Notes: generated by a model from the sequence alone, not told the origin. DNA of 64,000 nucleotides from Cohnella xylanilytica (GCF_014212175.1 NZ_JACJVR010000005.1:1-64000); one strand, 5' to 3'; counted from the stretch's first letter, positions 33,403 through 41,820 are shown. A program made the numbers and translations.

Positions 33403-34623
33403 ATGTCTGAAGAAATCAAAGTCCAGGAAGCGGCTGCCGCCGAGACGGTCAGCCAGGATGCGTTGGAGAACGTCGTATCCTTGAAGAAGGGCGATACGGT
33501 CAAAGGAACGATCGTCAAAATCGAGGACAACCAAGCATTCGTAAGCCTTGGATATAAATACGATGGAGTCATTCCGCTGCGCGAATTGTCCTCCGTCAAT
33601 CTGGACAACGCGTCGGACGCCGTTCAAATCGGCCAAGAGGTCGAAGCGAAGGTCGTCAGCATCAACGACGAGAAGGAGAGCCTCGTTCTCTCCAAGCGCC
33701 AGATCGACAGCGCCCGCGCCTGGGACGATCTGCAAGCGAAGTACGATAACGGCGAAGCGTTCGAAGTGACCGTCGCCGACGTCGTCAAGGGCGGCCTCGT
33801 CGCCGACGTAGGCGTTCGCGGCTTCATCCCGGCTTCGATGGTGGAACGCCACTTCGTCGAAGACTTCTCGGGCTACAAGGGCCGCACGCTCCGCGTCAAG
33901 ATCAAGGAGATCGACCGCGAGAACAACAAGGTCATCCTGTCCCAGAAGGAAGTTCTCGAAGCCGAGTACGAAGAGCAGAAGCAGAAGATCATGGCTTCGC
34001 TCGAGCCGGGCCAAATCATCGAAGGAACCGTTCAACGCCTGACTCCGTTCGGCGCCTTCGTCGATATCGGCGGCATCGACGGCCTCGTGCACGTATCCGA
34101 GATCGCCTGGACGCACGTCGCCCACCCGGCCGACGTCGTATCCGAAGGCCAGCAAGTAAAGGTTAAAGTGCTGAAGGTCGATCCTTCGATCGGCAAGATC
34201 AGCCTGAGCATCAAGGCCGCTCAACCGGGCCCGTGGGAGACGGCAGCCGGCCAATTCCACACCGGCGAGATCGTCACCGGCGTCGTCAAGCGCCTCGTCA
34301 GCTTCGGCGCGTTCGTCGAGATCGCTCCGGGCGTCGAGGGACTCGTCCACATCTCCCAGATCGCTCATCGCCATGTCGTAACTCCGTTCGAGGTTCTGAA
34401 GGAAGGCCAAGAAGTCAAGGCGAAGATCCTCGACTTCAACCCGGCCGAGAAGCGCGTCTCCCTCTCCATCAAGGAGACGGAGGAAGCTCCTCCCCGCGAA
34501 GAACGCGAGCGCGCTCCTCGCGGCAACCGCGGACCGAAGGAAGAGACCAACCTTCCTCCCGCGGAATCCATGAGCTTCACGCTCGGCGAGAAGTTCGGCG
34601 ACAAGCTGAGCAAGTTCAAGTAA
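33403..34623 (+). CDS. ypfD: S1 RNA-binding domain protein (ribosomal protein S1 homologue, YpfD)
   Basis: 406 aa with four tandem S1 domains: GDTVKGTIVKIEDNQAFVSL (from about residue 27), GEAFEVTVADVVKGGLVADV (about 115), GQIIEGTVQRLTPFGAFVDI (about 203) and GEIVTGVVKRLVSFGAFVEI (about 288). The C-terminus is an Arg/Glu/Pro-rich tail. In Firmicutes this protein is not an essential ribosome component but binds RNA. TGAGGAGG precedes the ATG. A strong terminator follows. Confidence 0.95.
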   Translation: MSEEIKVQEAAAAETVSQDALENVVSLKKGDTVKGTIVKIEDNQAFVSLGYKYDGVIPLRELSSVNLDNASDAVQIGQEVEAKVVSINDEKESLVLSKRQIDSARAWDDLQAKYDNGEAFEVTVADVVKGGLVADVGVRGFIPASMVERHFVEDFSGYKGRTLRVKIKEIDRENNKVILSQKEVLEAEYEEQKQKIMASLEPGQIIEGTVQRLTPFGAFVDIGGIDGLVHVSEIAWTHVAHPADVVSEGQQVKVKVLKVDPSIGKISLSIKAAQPGPWETAAGQFHTGEIVTGVVKRLVSFGAFVEIAPGVEGLVHISQIAHRHVVTPFEVLKEGQEVKAKILDFNPAEKRVSLSIKETEEAPPREERERAPRGNRGPKEETNLPPAESMSFTLGEKFGDKLSKFK

Positions 34624-34639
34624 TCGAGATTTCGACACG

Positions 34640-34674
34640 CCCCGGGATTACGGTCCCGGGGTTTTCTTTTTTTT
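34640..34674 (+). terminator. Intrinsic terminator after the S1-domain gene
   Basis: Eight-pair stem CCCCGGGA / TCCCGGGG with a six-base loop, followed by TTTTC and a long T run. Confidence 0.9.
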
Positions 34675-34765
34675 CTCCTCCTTCGCTCCCATCCCGAGGA
34701 CCTTCAAGCATGCTAAGGCAGCCGCGCGGCGAATACTAAGGGCGCGCGATAGAGGGGGGAGTCGA

Positions 34766-35392
34766 ATGCCGGCGGGTTACGTATCCGCCGTCGTCTGGAT
34801 GACGGCGGTCATTCTCTGGTGGAGCGGTTGGAGAAGGGAGATGGCGGACGGGATTCCGGGCTCGCTTATCACTCTCTTCCTGATCGGCTGGGGGCTCTGC
34901 GTTCGCGCCACGATCCCGGCAAGCTGGCTCGGACAAGGGGCGCTTGTTCACGGCGCCACGGCGTTCACGCTAGCCGCCGCGGCGGCGATCGCCTTCCGGG
35001 TCGAAGGCGCGGGGAGGTTGGCGGCTTGCGCGGCGGGCATCCTGCTGGCGTCCATCGCCTTGTTCCTGGACAAGCTCGCCGAGTTCGTGCCGGGGCTAAT
35101 GACGATGGAGCCGATCTGGTGCACGTCGGCGATTCTGTCCGTCGTCGCCGCGATCGTCGTCCGCGGAGCGGGCGAGCAGTTCGTCGCCCTGACGCTCGGA
35201 CTCGCCTTGTCCGAGACGGCCGCCGCGATGCTGGGCGATCCTGCCGGAGGGCCGATTCGGTTCGGGGGCTTCGAGTGGACGGATCGCTGGTGGCTGACGG
35301 CGGCTTCGGTCCGGGCGCTCTCGACGGCGGCCGCCTGGCTGCCGCGGCGGGCGGAAGACGGACGGTGGAAGCGCGGCGAAGAGCGATCGTGA
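34766..35392 (+). CDS. Multi-pass membrane protein (YphA position)
   Basis: 208 aa with six to seven hydrophobic helices and very short loops, rich in Ala and Trp. It sits between the S1-domain gene and der, the place of B. subtilis yphA, which encodes a similarly sized membrane protein. I see no catalytic motif and similarity to YphA is by position and topology only. The ATG is preceded by a GAGGGGGGAG run. The C-terminus is basic. Confidence 0.7.
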   Translation: MPAGYVSAVVWMTAVILWWSGWRREMADGIPGSLITLFLIGWGLCVRATIPASWLGQGALVHGATAFTLAAAAAIAFRVEGAGRLAACAAGILLASIALFLDKLAEFVPGLMTMEPIWCTSAILSVVAAIVVRGAGEQFVALTLGLALSETAAAMLGDPAGGPIRFGGFEWTDRWWLTAASVRALSTAAAWLPRRAEDGRWKRGEERS

Positions 35393-35448
35393 TCCCAGAG
35401 GCCGCCTGCCGCCGTCCGGCATCGAGATTCGGCGTCGGCCAACTAGAG

Positions 35449-35478
35449 TTAGCCAACGGAAGCTATTTTTGTTATGAT
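35449..35478 (+). promoter_or_regulatory. Candidate promoter of der
   Basis: TTAGCC (35449-35454), an 18-bp spacer and TATGAT (35473-35478), 44 bp before the start codon. Confidence 0.45.
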
Positions 35479-35521
35479 GAAGATTGTGAGCAAATATGGT
35501 TGACCATTGAGGAGTGAAGGT

Positions 35522-36844
35522 ATGGCAAGACCCGTCATCGCCATCGTAGGACGGCCGAACGTGGGCAAGTCTACGATTTTCAACCGGATTATCGGCGACC
35601 GGCTGGCCATCGTTGAAGACAAACCCGGAATCACCCGCGACCGCATCTACGGCTCCGGCGAATGGAACGGCATCGCGTTTAGCGTTATTGATACGGGCGG
35701 TATCGAGATCGACGGAGAGGACGGACTGCTGCGGCTGGTACGCGCCCAGGCCGAGCTCGCCATCGAAGAAGCCGACGTCATCGTCTTCATGGTGGACGCC
35801 AAGGCCGGCTTGACGAACGCGGACGAGGAAGTGGCGCAGATTCTGTTCCGTTCCGGCAAACCGGTCGTGGTCGGCGTCAACAAAGTCGATAATCTTCAAC
35901 GAATGGACGATATTTACGAATTTTATTCGCTCGGCTTCGGCGACCCCGTCGCGCTGTCCGGTTCCCACGGCATCGGCATCGGGGATCTGTTGGACGCCGC
36001 CGTCGCGAAGCTGCCCGTCACGGAAGACCAGGAATACGACGAAGACGTGATCAAGGTCGCCTTGATCGGAAGGCCGAACGTGGGCAAGTCGTCGCTCGTC
36101 AACGCCATTCTGGGCGAGGAGCGCGTCATCGTCAGCGAGATCGCGGGCACGACGCGCGACGCGATCGACACGCCGTTCGAGAAGGACGGCCAGCGGTACG
36201 TGCTTATCGATACGGCGGGCATGCGCAAGCGCGGCAAGGTGTACGAGACGACGGAGAAGTACAGCGTCATGCGTTCGATGAAGGCGATCGAGAGGGCCGA
36301 CGTCGCCTTGATCGTCATCAACGGCGAGGAAGGCATTATCGAGCAGGACAAACATATCGCCGGCTACGCCCACGAGCTGGGCAAGGCTTCCGTCATCGTC
36401 GTGAACAAGTGGGACGTCGTCGAGAAGGACGACAAGACGATGCAGAACTTCACGAATACGATTCGCGACCATTTCCTGTTCATGTCGTATGCACCGATCG
36501 TGTTCTTGTCGGCGAAGACGAAGCAACGGCTGAACAAGCTGTTCCCCGTTATCGACCGGGTGGCCGAGCAGCACGCGATGCGCGTGCCGACCCATCTGCT
36601 GAACGATATCGTGGCGGACGCGGTGGCCGTCACTCCGCCTCCTACGGACAAGGGGCGCCGGCTCCGGATCAATTACGTGACCCAAGTATCGGTCAAGCCG
36701 CCGACGCTTCTTGTTTTCGTGAACGATCCGGAACTGATGCACTTCTCGTACGAGAGGTTCTTGGAGAACAAGATCCGGGGAGCCTTCAGCTTCGAGGGAA
36801 CCCCCCTGCGGCTGTTCACCCGCCGCAAGTCCGATCAGGAATAG
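35522..36844 (+). CDS. der: Ribosome biogenesis GTPase Der (EngA)
   Basis: Essential GTPase for 50S subunit assembly; 440 aa. It has two tandem GTPase domains with P-loops GRPNVGKS at residues 10-17 and 183-190, each with a DTGG or DTAGM switch and NKVD or NKWD specificity motif, and a C-terminal KH-like domain ending in TRRKSDQE. The ATG at 35522 starts the conserved [10 protein letters not shown]; the upstream in-frame codons are not needed. plsY follows after 11 bp. Confidence 0.97.
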   Translation: MARPVIAIVGRPNVGKSTIFNRIIGDRLAIVEDKPGITRDRIYGSGEWNGIAFSVIDTGGIEIDGEDGLLRLVRAQAELAIEEADVIVFMVDAKAGLTNADEEVAQILFRSGKPVVVGVNKVDNLQRMDDIYEFYSLGFGDPVALSGSHGIGIGDLLDAAVAKLPVTEDQEYDEDVIKVALIGRPNVGKSSLVNAILGEERVIVSEIAGTTRDAIDTPFEKDGQRYVLIDTAGMRKRGKVYETTEKYSVMRSMKAIERADVALIVINGEEGIIEQDKHIAGYAHELGKASVIVVNKWDVVEKDDKTMQNFTNTIRDHFLFMSYAPIVFLSAKTKQRLNKLFPVIDRVAEQHAMRVPTHLLNDIVADAVAVTPPPTDKGRRLRINYVTQVSVKPPTLLVFVNDPELMHFSYERFLENKIRGAFSFEGTPLRLFTRRKSDQE

Positions 36845-36855
36845 GAGAGACGGCA

Positions 36856-37476
36856 TTGACGGGAACGATTATCGCCATCGCGGCCAGCTATTTGCTCGGC
36901 TCCGTATCCTTCAGCATTCTATTCGCGCGCTGGCTGCGCAAGATCGACATCCGCGAGCACGGCAGCGGCAACGCGGGCGCGACCAACACGCTGCGCGTCC
37001 TCGGCAAGGGACCGGCGATCGCCGTGTTCCTGCTCGACATCGCCAAGGGCGTCGTCGCCGTCCTGCTCGGACGCGCCCTGATGGGAGACGACTACGCCTG
37101 GCTGCCGGTCGTCTGCGGACTCGCTTCGATCGCCGGCCATAACTGGCCGATCTTCTTCCGCTTCAAGGGCGGCAAGGGCATCGCCACCACCGTCGGAGCG
37201 ATGATCGCTCTCGCCTTCGTTCCCGTGCTCATCGCGGGAATGACGGCCATCCTTATTATCGCTCTTACGCGTTACGTCTCGCTCGGCTCGATGATCTTCG
37301 CCGTCCTGCTGCCCATTATCCTGGCGATCGGCGGGTGGGACCGGCCGATGATCTGGGGAGCCGTGATCGTGGCCGTCCTCGCGGTGGTTCGCCATCGCAA
37401 GAACATCGTCAAGCTGCTGAACGGCACCGAGAACAAGCTGGGAGGCAGCAAGAAAGGAGAGCCGCATGGCGTCTAA
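36856..37476 (+). CDS. plsY: Acyl-phosphate:glycerol-3-phosphate acyltransferase
   Basis: First step of phospholipid synthesis from acyl-phosphate; 206-aa membrane protein with about five helices. Family motifs are GSGNAGATNTLR (about residues 37-48), HNWPIFFRFKGGKGIATT (about 98-115) and the C-terminal HRKNIVKLLNGTENK. The start is TTG 36856 after ATAGGAGAG. Its 3' end overlaps gpsA by 11 nt, joining the two glycerol-phosphate steps. Confidence 0.95.
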   Translation: MTGTIIAIAASYLLGSVSFSILFARWLRKIDIREHGSGNAGATNTLRVLGKGPAIAVFLLDIAKGVVAVLLGRALMGDDYAWLPVVCGLASIAGHNWPIFFRFKGGKGIATTVGAMIALAFVPVLIAGMTAILIIALTRYVSLGSMIFAVLLPIILAIGGWDRPMIWGAVIVAVLAVVRHRKNIVKLLNGTENKLGGSKKGEPHGV

Positions 37477-38500
37477 ATCCGTCGCGGTGCTTGTGGCCGG
37501 GAGCTGGGGCACCGCCCTCGCGCGCGTTCTCGCGGACAACGGCCACCGGGTCACGCTCTGGACGAGGAACGCGGCTCAGGCGAAGGAGATCAACGAAGAG
37601 AAGCGCAACTCCAAATATTTGCCCGAAGCGCGCCTGCCCGACGCGCTGGCGGCATCGACCGACATAGAGCGGACCGTCGGCTCCGCCGACGCCGTCGTCT
37701 TCGTCTCGCCGTCGGCGGCGATGCGCGAAGTCGCCCGCCTCGCCGCCCCGCACTTGAAGCCGGGCGCGCTCGTCGTGCACGCGACGAAGGGCTTCGAGAG
37801 CGAATCGCTGAAGCGGATGTCCACCGTGCTGTCGGAGGAGCTCGCGCGGCCGGAGGAAGAGATCGTCGTCCTGTCCGGTCCCAGCCACGCGGAAGAAGTG
37901 ATCGACCGGCATCCGACGACCGTCGTCGTCGCTTCGAGCTCGATTCCGATCGCGGAAGAGGCGCAGGACCTGTTCATGAACGACAACTACTTCCGCGTCT
38001 ATACGAATCCCGATATCGTCGGCGTCGAGACGGCCGGAGCGATCAAGAACATCATCGCGCTCGGCGCGGGTCTCTCCGACGGGCTCGGCTTCGGCGACAA
38101 CGCCAGAGCCGCCCTCATCACGCGCGGGCTCGCCGAGATCGGCCGGCTCGGCGCGGCGATGGGCGCGAGCCCGCTCACCTTCGCCGGGCTCGCCGGCGTA
38201 GGGGACCTGATCGTGACGTGCACGAGCCGTCACAGCCGCAATTGGCGAGCCGGGTCGATGCTCGCGCAAGGGCTCGGCCTCGATGAAGTGCTGCGGCGGA
38301 TGGGCATGGTCGTCGAGGGCGTCCGCACGACCCAAGCGGCGCACAAGCTCGCCCGGCAATTCGGCGTGGAGATGCCGATCACGAACGAGCTTCATCGCGT
38401 GCTGTTCGAGAACAAGCCGCCTTCCGACGCCGTCGGCGCCCTGATGGGACGCGTCCGCACGCACGAGATCGAGAGCGCGGGCCTGCGCCTAAACGGGTAA
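37466..38500 (+). CDS. gpsA: NAD(P)-dependent glycerol-3-phosphate dehydrogenase
   Basis: Makes sn-glycerol-3-phosphate for phospholipids; 344 aa. Motifs: nucleotide-binding VLVAGSWGTALA (residues 8-19), VSPSAAMREV, HATKGFE, GPSHAEEV, the catalytic-lysine region AGAIKNIIALGAG and GLAGVGDLIVTC. The first Gly of the GxGxxG fingerprint is Val10 (GTG codon) where most homologues have GAGSWGTA. This could weaken dinucleotide binding, reflect lineage variation or be a base-call error. AAAGGAGAG precedes the ATG. Confidence 0.94.
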   Translation: MASKSVAVLVAGSWGTALARVLADNGHRVTLWTRNAAQAKEINEEKRNSKYLPEARLPDALAASTDIERTVGSADAVVFVSPSAAMREVARLAAPHLKPGALVVHATKGFESESLKRMSTVLSEELARPEEEIVVLSGPSHAEEVIDRHPTTVVVASSSIPIAEEAQDLFMNDNYFRVYTNPDIVGVETAGAIKNIIALGAGLSDGLGFGDNARAALITRGLAEIGRLGAAMGASPLTFAGLAGVGDLIVTCTSRHSRNWRAGSMLAQGLGLDEVLRRMGMVVEGVRTTQAAHKLARQFGVEMPITNELHRVLFENKPPSDAVGALMGRVRTHEIESAGLRLNG

Positions 38501-38518
38501 GAGACGACGGCCTGCCCG

Positions 38519-38547
38519 CACCGTTTGCCCCTCCTCTTCATAGGATA
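38519..38547 (+). promoter_or_regulatory. Candidate sigma-K promoter for spoVIF
   Basis: CACC (38519-38522), a 16-bp spacer and CATAGGATA (38539-38547) fit the sigma-K pattern mACm-N16-CATAnnnTA at all fixed positions. Bacillus spoVIF is a late mother-cell gene. Confidence 0.6.
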
Positions 38548-38575
38548 CAATGCATCAACCCGGAGGAGGGGAAGC

Positions 38576-38851
38576 ATGGACAAGAAATTTTCCAAGGACA
38601 TTCTGAACACCGTCAACAAGAAGACGGGCAAAACGATCAGCGAATCGTCGCTCAAGAAGATCGCGGGCAACGTGACCCCGTCGACCTTGCAAAGCGAGAC
38701 TCAAATCCGGCAGCTGATCAAGCAGGTGTCGACGATGGCCGGCGTGCCGGTATCGGAGGATACGGTCAAGGAGATCGTCGGCGCCGTGAAGAAGAGCGGG
38801 ATGAACCTCGACAATCTCGAGGGCTTGATGAAAATGATGATCAAAAAGTGA
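38576..38851 (+). CDS. spoVIF: Stage VI sporulation protein F
   Basis: Small late-sporulation protein, 91 aa, involved in coat assembly in Bacillus (YjcC). The sequence begins KDILNTVNKKTGKTISESSLKKIAG and continues with VTPSTLQSETQIRQLIKQVSTMAGVPVS, matching the family pattern. The ATG at 38576 follows GGAGGAGGGG. It is placed after gpsA, near spoIVA, and preceded by a candidate sigma-K promoter; a terminator follows. Confidence 0.88.
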   Translation: MDKKFSKDILNTVNKKTGKTISESSLKKIAGNVTPSTLQSETQIRQLIKQVSTMAGVPVSEDTVKEIVGAVKKSGMNLDNLEGLMKMMIKK

Positions 38852-38867
38852 GCTCGGCGATCGGACG

Positions 38868-38914
38868 GAACAGGGCCATTTCTTTTCCAGACGGAAAGAA
38901 ATGGTTCTTTTTTT
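38868..38914 (+). terminator. Intrinsic terminator after spoVIF
   Basis: Long stem built from CCATTTCTTTTCC and GGAAAGAAATGG with an AGAC loop, extended by GAAC/GTTC, and followed by seven T residues. Confidence 0.9.
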
Positions 38915-38983
38915 GCGCGGGATGCGACGGTCCGGATACGGGGAAAATAAGGCCGCGACATCATGAAGGAGGAGACGAATCCC

Positions 38984-39601
38984 ATGACAACGGCTCAATT
39001 GACGGACGAGCTTCTTGCCGCGATCGCCAAGAGGCGCACCTACTATTCCATCGGCAAAGAAGCGGTCGTCCCGGATTCCCGGATCGAACAAATCTTGCGC
39101 GAGGCGATTCTTCACGTGCCTTCGTCGTTCAATTCCCAGTCGACGAGAATCGCGCTGCTTCTCGGCGCCCAGCACGACAAGCTGTGGGATCTCGTGAAGG
39201 AGACGCTGCGCAAAGTCGTGAACGACGCCGAGAAGTTCAAATCGACGGAAGAGAAGATGGCTTCGTTCAAGAACGGGTACGGAACGGTGCTGTTTTTCGA
39301 GGACCAGGACGTCGTGAAGCAGCTTCAAAGCCAGTTCGAATCGTACGCCGACCGATTCCCGACCTGGGCGGAGCACGCGTCGGCCATGCATCAGTTCGCC
39401 GTCTGGACAAGCCTCGAGACGGAAGGGTTCGGCGCGTCGCTGCAGCACTACAATCCGCTTATCGACGAAGAGGTCCGCAAGACGTGGGGGCTGCCGGACA
39501 GCTGGAAGCTGATCGCCCAGATGCCGTTCGGCAAACCGACGGGCCAGCCCGGCGAGAAGTCGTTCCAGCCGGTCGAACAGCGCCTCAAAATTTTCAAGTA
39601 A
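38984..39601 (+). CDS. Nitroreductase-family oxidoreductase
   Basis: FMN-dependent nitroreductase-like protein, 205 aa. The N-terminus AAIAKRRTYYSIGKEAVVPDSRIEQILREAILHVPSSFNSQSTRI has the usual RRxxxx ... PSSFNSQS flavin-binding pattern, and the C-terminal part reads LIAQMPFGKPTGQPGEKSF. It is close to the YdgI/YfkO-type hydrolase-like subgroup. The start at 38984 is selected because AAGGAGGAG lies just upstream; the ATG at 38963 would include that site. The 3' untranslated region holds an 8-nt repeat array. Confidence 0.85.
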   Translation: MTTAQLTDELLAAIAKRRTYYSIGKEAVVPDSRIEQILREAILHVPSSFNSQSTRIALLLGAQHDKLWDLVKETLRKVVNDAEKFKSTEEKMASFKNGYGTVLFFEDQDVVKQLQSQFESYADRFPTWAEHASAMHQFAVWTSLETEGFGASLQHYNPLIDEEVRKTWGLPDSWKLIAQMPFGKPTGQPGEKSFQPVEQRLKIFK

Positions 39602-39614
39602 GCTTTCCAAAGAA

Positions 39615-39686
39615 GCGCAAAGGCCAAAAGACCAGAAGGCTAAAAGACCAGAAGAGCAGAAGGCCAAAAGGCCAAAAGGCTAAATA
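39615..39686 (+). repeat. Nine-unit 8-nt tandem repeat in the nitroreductase 3' region
   Basis: Units read GCGCAAAG, GCCAAAAG, ACCAGAAG, GCTAAAAG, ACCAGAAG, AGCAGAAG, GCCAAAAG, GCCAAAAG, GCTAAATA. The array is purine-rich, G-poor and unstructured, unlike the surrounding DNA, and lies between the stop codon and the terminator. Confidence 0.85.
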
Positions 39687-39704
39687 CCGAAAAAGCGAAA
39701 TGCG

Positions 39705-39750
39705 AAGGATGCCCTGTGCGACAAAGCCGCGCAAGGGCTTCCTTTTTTTT
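39705..39750 (+). terminator. Intrinsic terminator after the nitroreductase gene
   Basis: AAGGA-t-GCCC-TGTGCG pairs with CGCGCA-GGGC-t-TCCTT, followed by a T run. Confidence 0.85.
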
Positions 39751-39762
39751 CGTCCCTATTAA

Positions 39763-39771
39763 TGGTATAAT
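39763..39771 (+). promoter_or_regulatory. Extended -10 promoter of the DUF2768-ferredoxin group
   Basis: TGGTATAAT, a perfect extended -10, 43 bp before the first start codon; the -35 is weak. Confidence 0.6.
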
Positions 39772-39813
39772 ATTCTCCGTTTTGTAGGGATATCGCGGAG
39801 AGGAATAACGACG

Positions 39814-39993
39814 ATGGATCCGATGATGAAGATGTGGGTGTCGTTCGTGGGGATCGGCCTTATGGTTCTCGCGGCGGTGCTGATTATGGTTACGAGGATG
39901 AAGACGAGAGGCGTTCTGCGGTTCCTGCTGTCGCTGGTCGCCTTCGTCATGCTGTTCGCGGGTATGATCTGCGGACTTATCTCCATTGTATAG
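39814..39993 (+). CDS. Small membrane protein, DUF2768 type (YphE-like)
   Basis: Open frame of 59 residues, nearly all membrane: helix one at about residues 8-26 and helix two at about 36-57, joined by a basic TRMKTRG loop. Its size, two-helix layout and position near spoIVA match B. subtilis yphE. GGAGAGGAAT precedes the ATG. The function is unknown. Confidence 0.75.
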   Translation: MDPMMKMWVSFVGIGLMVLAAVLIMVTRMKTRGVLRFLLSLVAFVMLFAGMICGLISIV

Positions 39994-40013
39994 TAGAGAT
40001 TCGGGGGAACAAC

Positions 40014-40307
40014 ATGATTACGTTGACGGGACGAACCCTGACGAAGACGGTCGAGTCCGGCGTCGGCCGGACGCTCCTGGAGCTGGCCAAGCAGGCCGGC
40101 GTCGATTGGCAGTTCAACTGCTCGCGCGGCACCTGCGCCCGTTGCCGGTGCCGGATCGAATCGGGAGCGGACCTGCTGGAAGAGTACACCGACGAGGAAT
40201 GGGACCGCCTGGGCCCGGAAGAGCTGGATCAGGGATACCGGCTCGGCTGCCAAGCCGTCGTGAAGCGGGACGGCGAGCTGACGGCGGTGAACCGAACTTA
40301 TTTTTAG
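40014..40307 (+). CDS. Plant-type [2Fe-2S] ferredoxin
   Basis: 97 aa. The cluster ligands are in CSRGTCARC (C-x4-C-x2-C pattern, about residues 36-44) with the fourth Cys in YRLGCQAV (about residue 82). The N-terminal segment TLTKTVESGVGRTLLELAKQAGV forms the beta-grasp start. It is likely an electron carrier. It is followed 24 bp later by a second ferredoxin-like gene; a redox partner is not obvious in the window apart from the nearby nitroreductase. Confidence 0.88.
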   Translation: MITLTGRTLTKTVESGVGRTLLELAKQAGVDWQFNCSRGTCARCRCRIESGADLLEEYTDEEWDRLGPEELDQGYRLGCQAVVKRDGELTAVNRTYF

Positions 40308-40331
40308 ATAGCCAAGGACGGAGGGGGCGCG

Positions 40332-40694
40332 ATGTCGGGAACGCCGACGGTCCGGGTTACGTTTCTGCCGGACGGACAGACCGCTGCCGTTCGCTCGGGC
40401 ACGACGCTGCTCGAAGCTTCCCGGCGGGCGAAGGCGCAAGTCCGGACGCGCTGCGGAGGCGTGGCCGGCTGCTTGATGTGCAAGGTAGCGGTCGACGCGG
40501 ATGAAGCGGCGGCGCTCTCCGAGCCGACGCCCGCGGAGCGGCGGAAGCTCGGCCCCCTGCTCGCGGAAGGGACCCGGCTGTCCTGCCAGGCGAGGGTACG
40601 GGCGGACGTCACGGTCCGCGTGCCGGAGGATCCGCTGAAGGCGGCGGTCCGCAGGATGCTGGCCAAGCAGCGGGAAGAAGAAGAATTGTGGTAA
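40332..40694 (+). CDS. Second [2Fe-2S] ferredoxin-like protein
   Basis: 120 aa beta-grasp ferredoxin. The ligand pattern is CGGVAGCLMC (C-x5-C-x2-C, about residues 41-50) with the fourth Cys in RLSCQARV (about residue 84). It has a more basic, longer C-terminus (AAVRRMLAKQREEEELW). It differs enough from its neighbour to be an old duplication or a distinct subfamily. GGAGGGGGC precedes the ATG. Confidence 0.85.
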   Translation: MSGTPTVRVTFLPDGQTAAVRSGTTLLEASRRAKAQVRTRCGGVAGCLMCKVAVDADEAAALSEPTPAERRKLGPLLAEGTRLSCQARVRADVTVRVPEDPLKAAVRRMLAKQREEEELW

Positions 40695-40716
40695 TGCGGG
40701 AGGATGAACGTTAGAT

Positions 40717-41472
40717 ATGACAGCAATGATACGGGGCTTGGCGCGGCGGGGGAGCCGGCGGGCGGCCGCGCTCGCGATGCTCGTCCTGGCCATGGCGGCC
40801 TTATCCGGATGTCTGTACCCCGACGACGCGACGCCGGGGCACGATGCCTCCGACCGGCAGGCGGTGCTCGCCGTTCAGGACGCCGTCGACCGGTACAAGG
40901 AAGCGACGGGGCTGCTGCCGATCGTCAGCGCGGAGGAGTCGACGCCGGTCTACGAGAAGTTCAAGATCGACCTCGGCAAGCTGAAGCGGATGGATTACCT
41001 GGGAAGCATCCCGGGGGCGGCCTTCGAGAACGGGGGGCATAACCAGTTCCTCGTCATCGACGAAGAGACGAAGCCGACCGTGAAGCTTCTGAACATCCCG
41101 GCGTTCCAACAGGCGCTGACGGTCCAGGGCAAGGTCGATGCCTACATGAACAAGCACGGAGGCAAGCCGCCGCTCGGCGAGGAGCGCTACCCGGGCTTCT
41201 GGAGCGTCGACTTCAAGAAGCTGGGCGCATCGGAGCCCGATGTCCGCAGCATGTACTCCGGGCAGACGCTGTCGTTCCTGGCGGACGAGGCGGGTCGCGT
41301 GTACTACGATTACGCGCTGGATATCGCGACGGCCGTGCGCAAGTCCGGCAAGACGCCGTCCGCGGACGAGGATCTGCGCCGGGTTCTGGTGGACGAGTCG
41401 TATTACGTTCCCGTCAAGTCGCCCGTCTATGCCTGGGTGAACGGAGAACCCGTCGCGCGCCTGGAGGATTGA
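40717..41472 (+). CDS. Lipoprotein, YphF-like
   Basis: 251-aa predicted lipoprotein: basic N-terminus, hydrophobic stretch and lipobox LSGC (Cys32). The mature part has no recognised catalytic motif. It matches B. subtilis yphF in position (between yphE and spoIVA) and in general character. A start further inside (ATG MIRGLARRG at 40726) is possible. Confidence 0.75.
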   Translation: MTAMIRGLARRGSRRAAALAMLVLAMAALSGCLYPDDATPGHDASDRQAVLAVQDAVDRYKEATGLLPIVSAEESTPVYEKFKIDLGKLKRMDYLGSIPGAAFENGGHNQFLVIDEETKPTVKLLNIPAFQQALTVQGKVDAYMNKHGGKPPLGEERYPGFWSVDFKKLGASEPDVRSMYSGQTLSFLADEAGRVYYDYALDIATAVRKSGKTPSADEDLRRVLVDESYYVPVKSPVYAWVNGEPVARLED

Positions 41473-41571
41473 CGAGCCGCAGACGGACGAGCCGCGTGCG
41501 AATCCGATCCGGACGACTGATGGATCGCCTTCGGCGCTCGATTCATGGCGATAGAACCGCATAGAAGGGCC

Positions 41572-41612
41572 AGACCGCTATTCCCGCAGATGGGATGGCG
41601 GTCTTCTTTTTT
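41572..41612 (+). terminator. Intrinsic terminator before spoIVA
   Basis: Arms AGACCGC and GCGGTCT with an inner CCC/GGG pairing, followed by TCTTTTTT. Confidence 0.75.
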
Positions 41613-41708
41613 GTTCCCTCCGACATACGCCGGCCGATCCTCTCATAAGATCATGGGGAATGAGAGGAACGCGGGCCTGTTTTTTAACGGGATTTCTTCT
41701 TCGGTTGC

Positions 41709-41736
41709 GTCATAAACCGGGCTTACGCACATACAA
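41709..41736 (+). promoter_or_regulatory. Sigma-E promoter of spoIVA
   Basis: TCATAAA (41709-41715), a 13-bp spacer and CATACAAT (41729-41736). The -10 is a full match to the sigma-E consensus CATACAHT, fitting the known early mother-cell expression of spoIVA. Confidence 0.75.
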
Positions 41737-41820
41737 TGGTAGCAGTCCAAGTTCGTGTACGAGTCCGTCGCGCTGACGGATCCACGCAGGCTTCGCGATT
41801 ACGAAGGGGAGGGAATCTCA

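Noticed and set aside
39600-39700. The 8-nt repeat array as a CRISPR remnant
   Set aside because: Units are 8 nt without spacers or palindromes and no cas genes are present.
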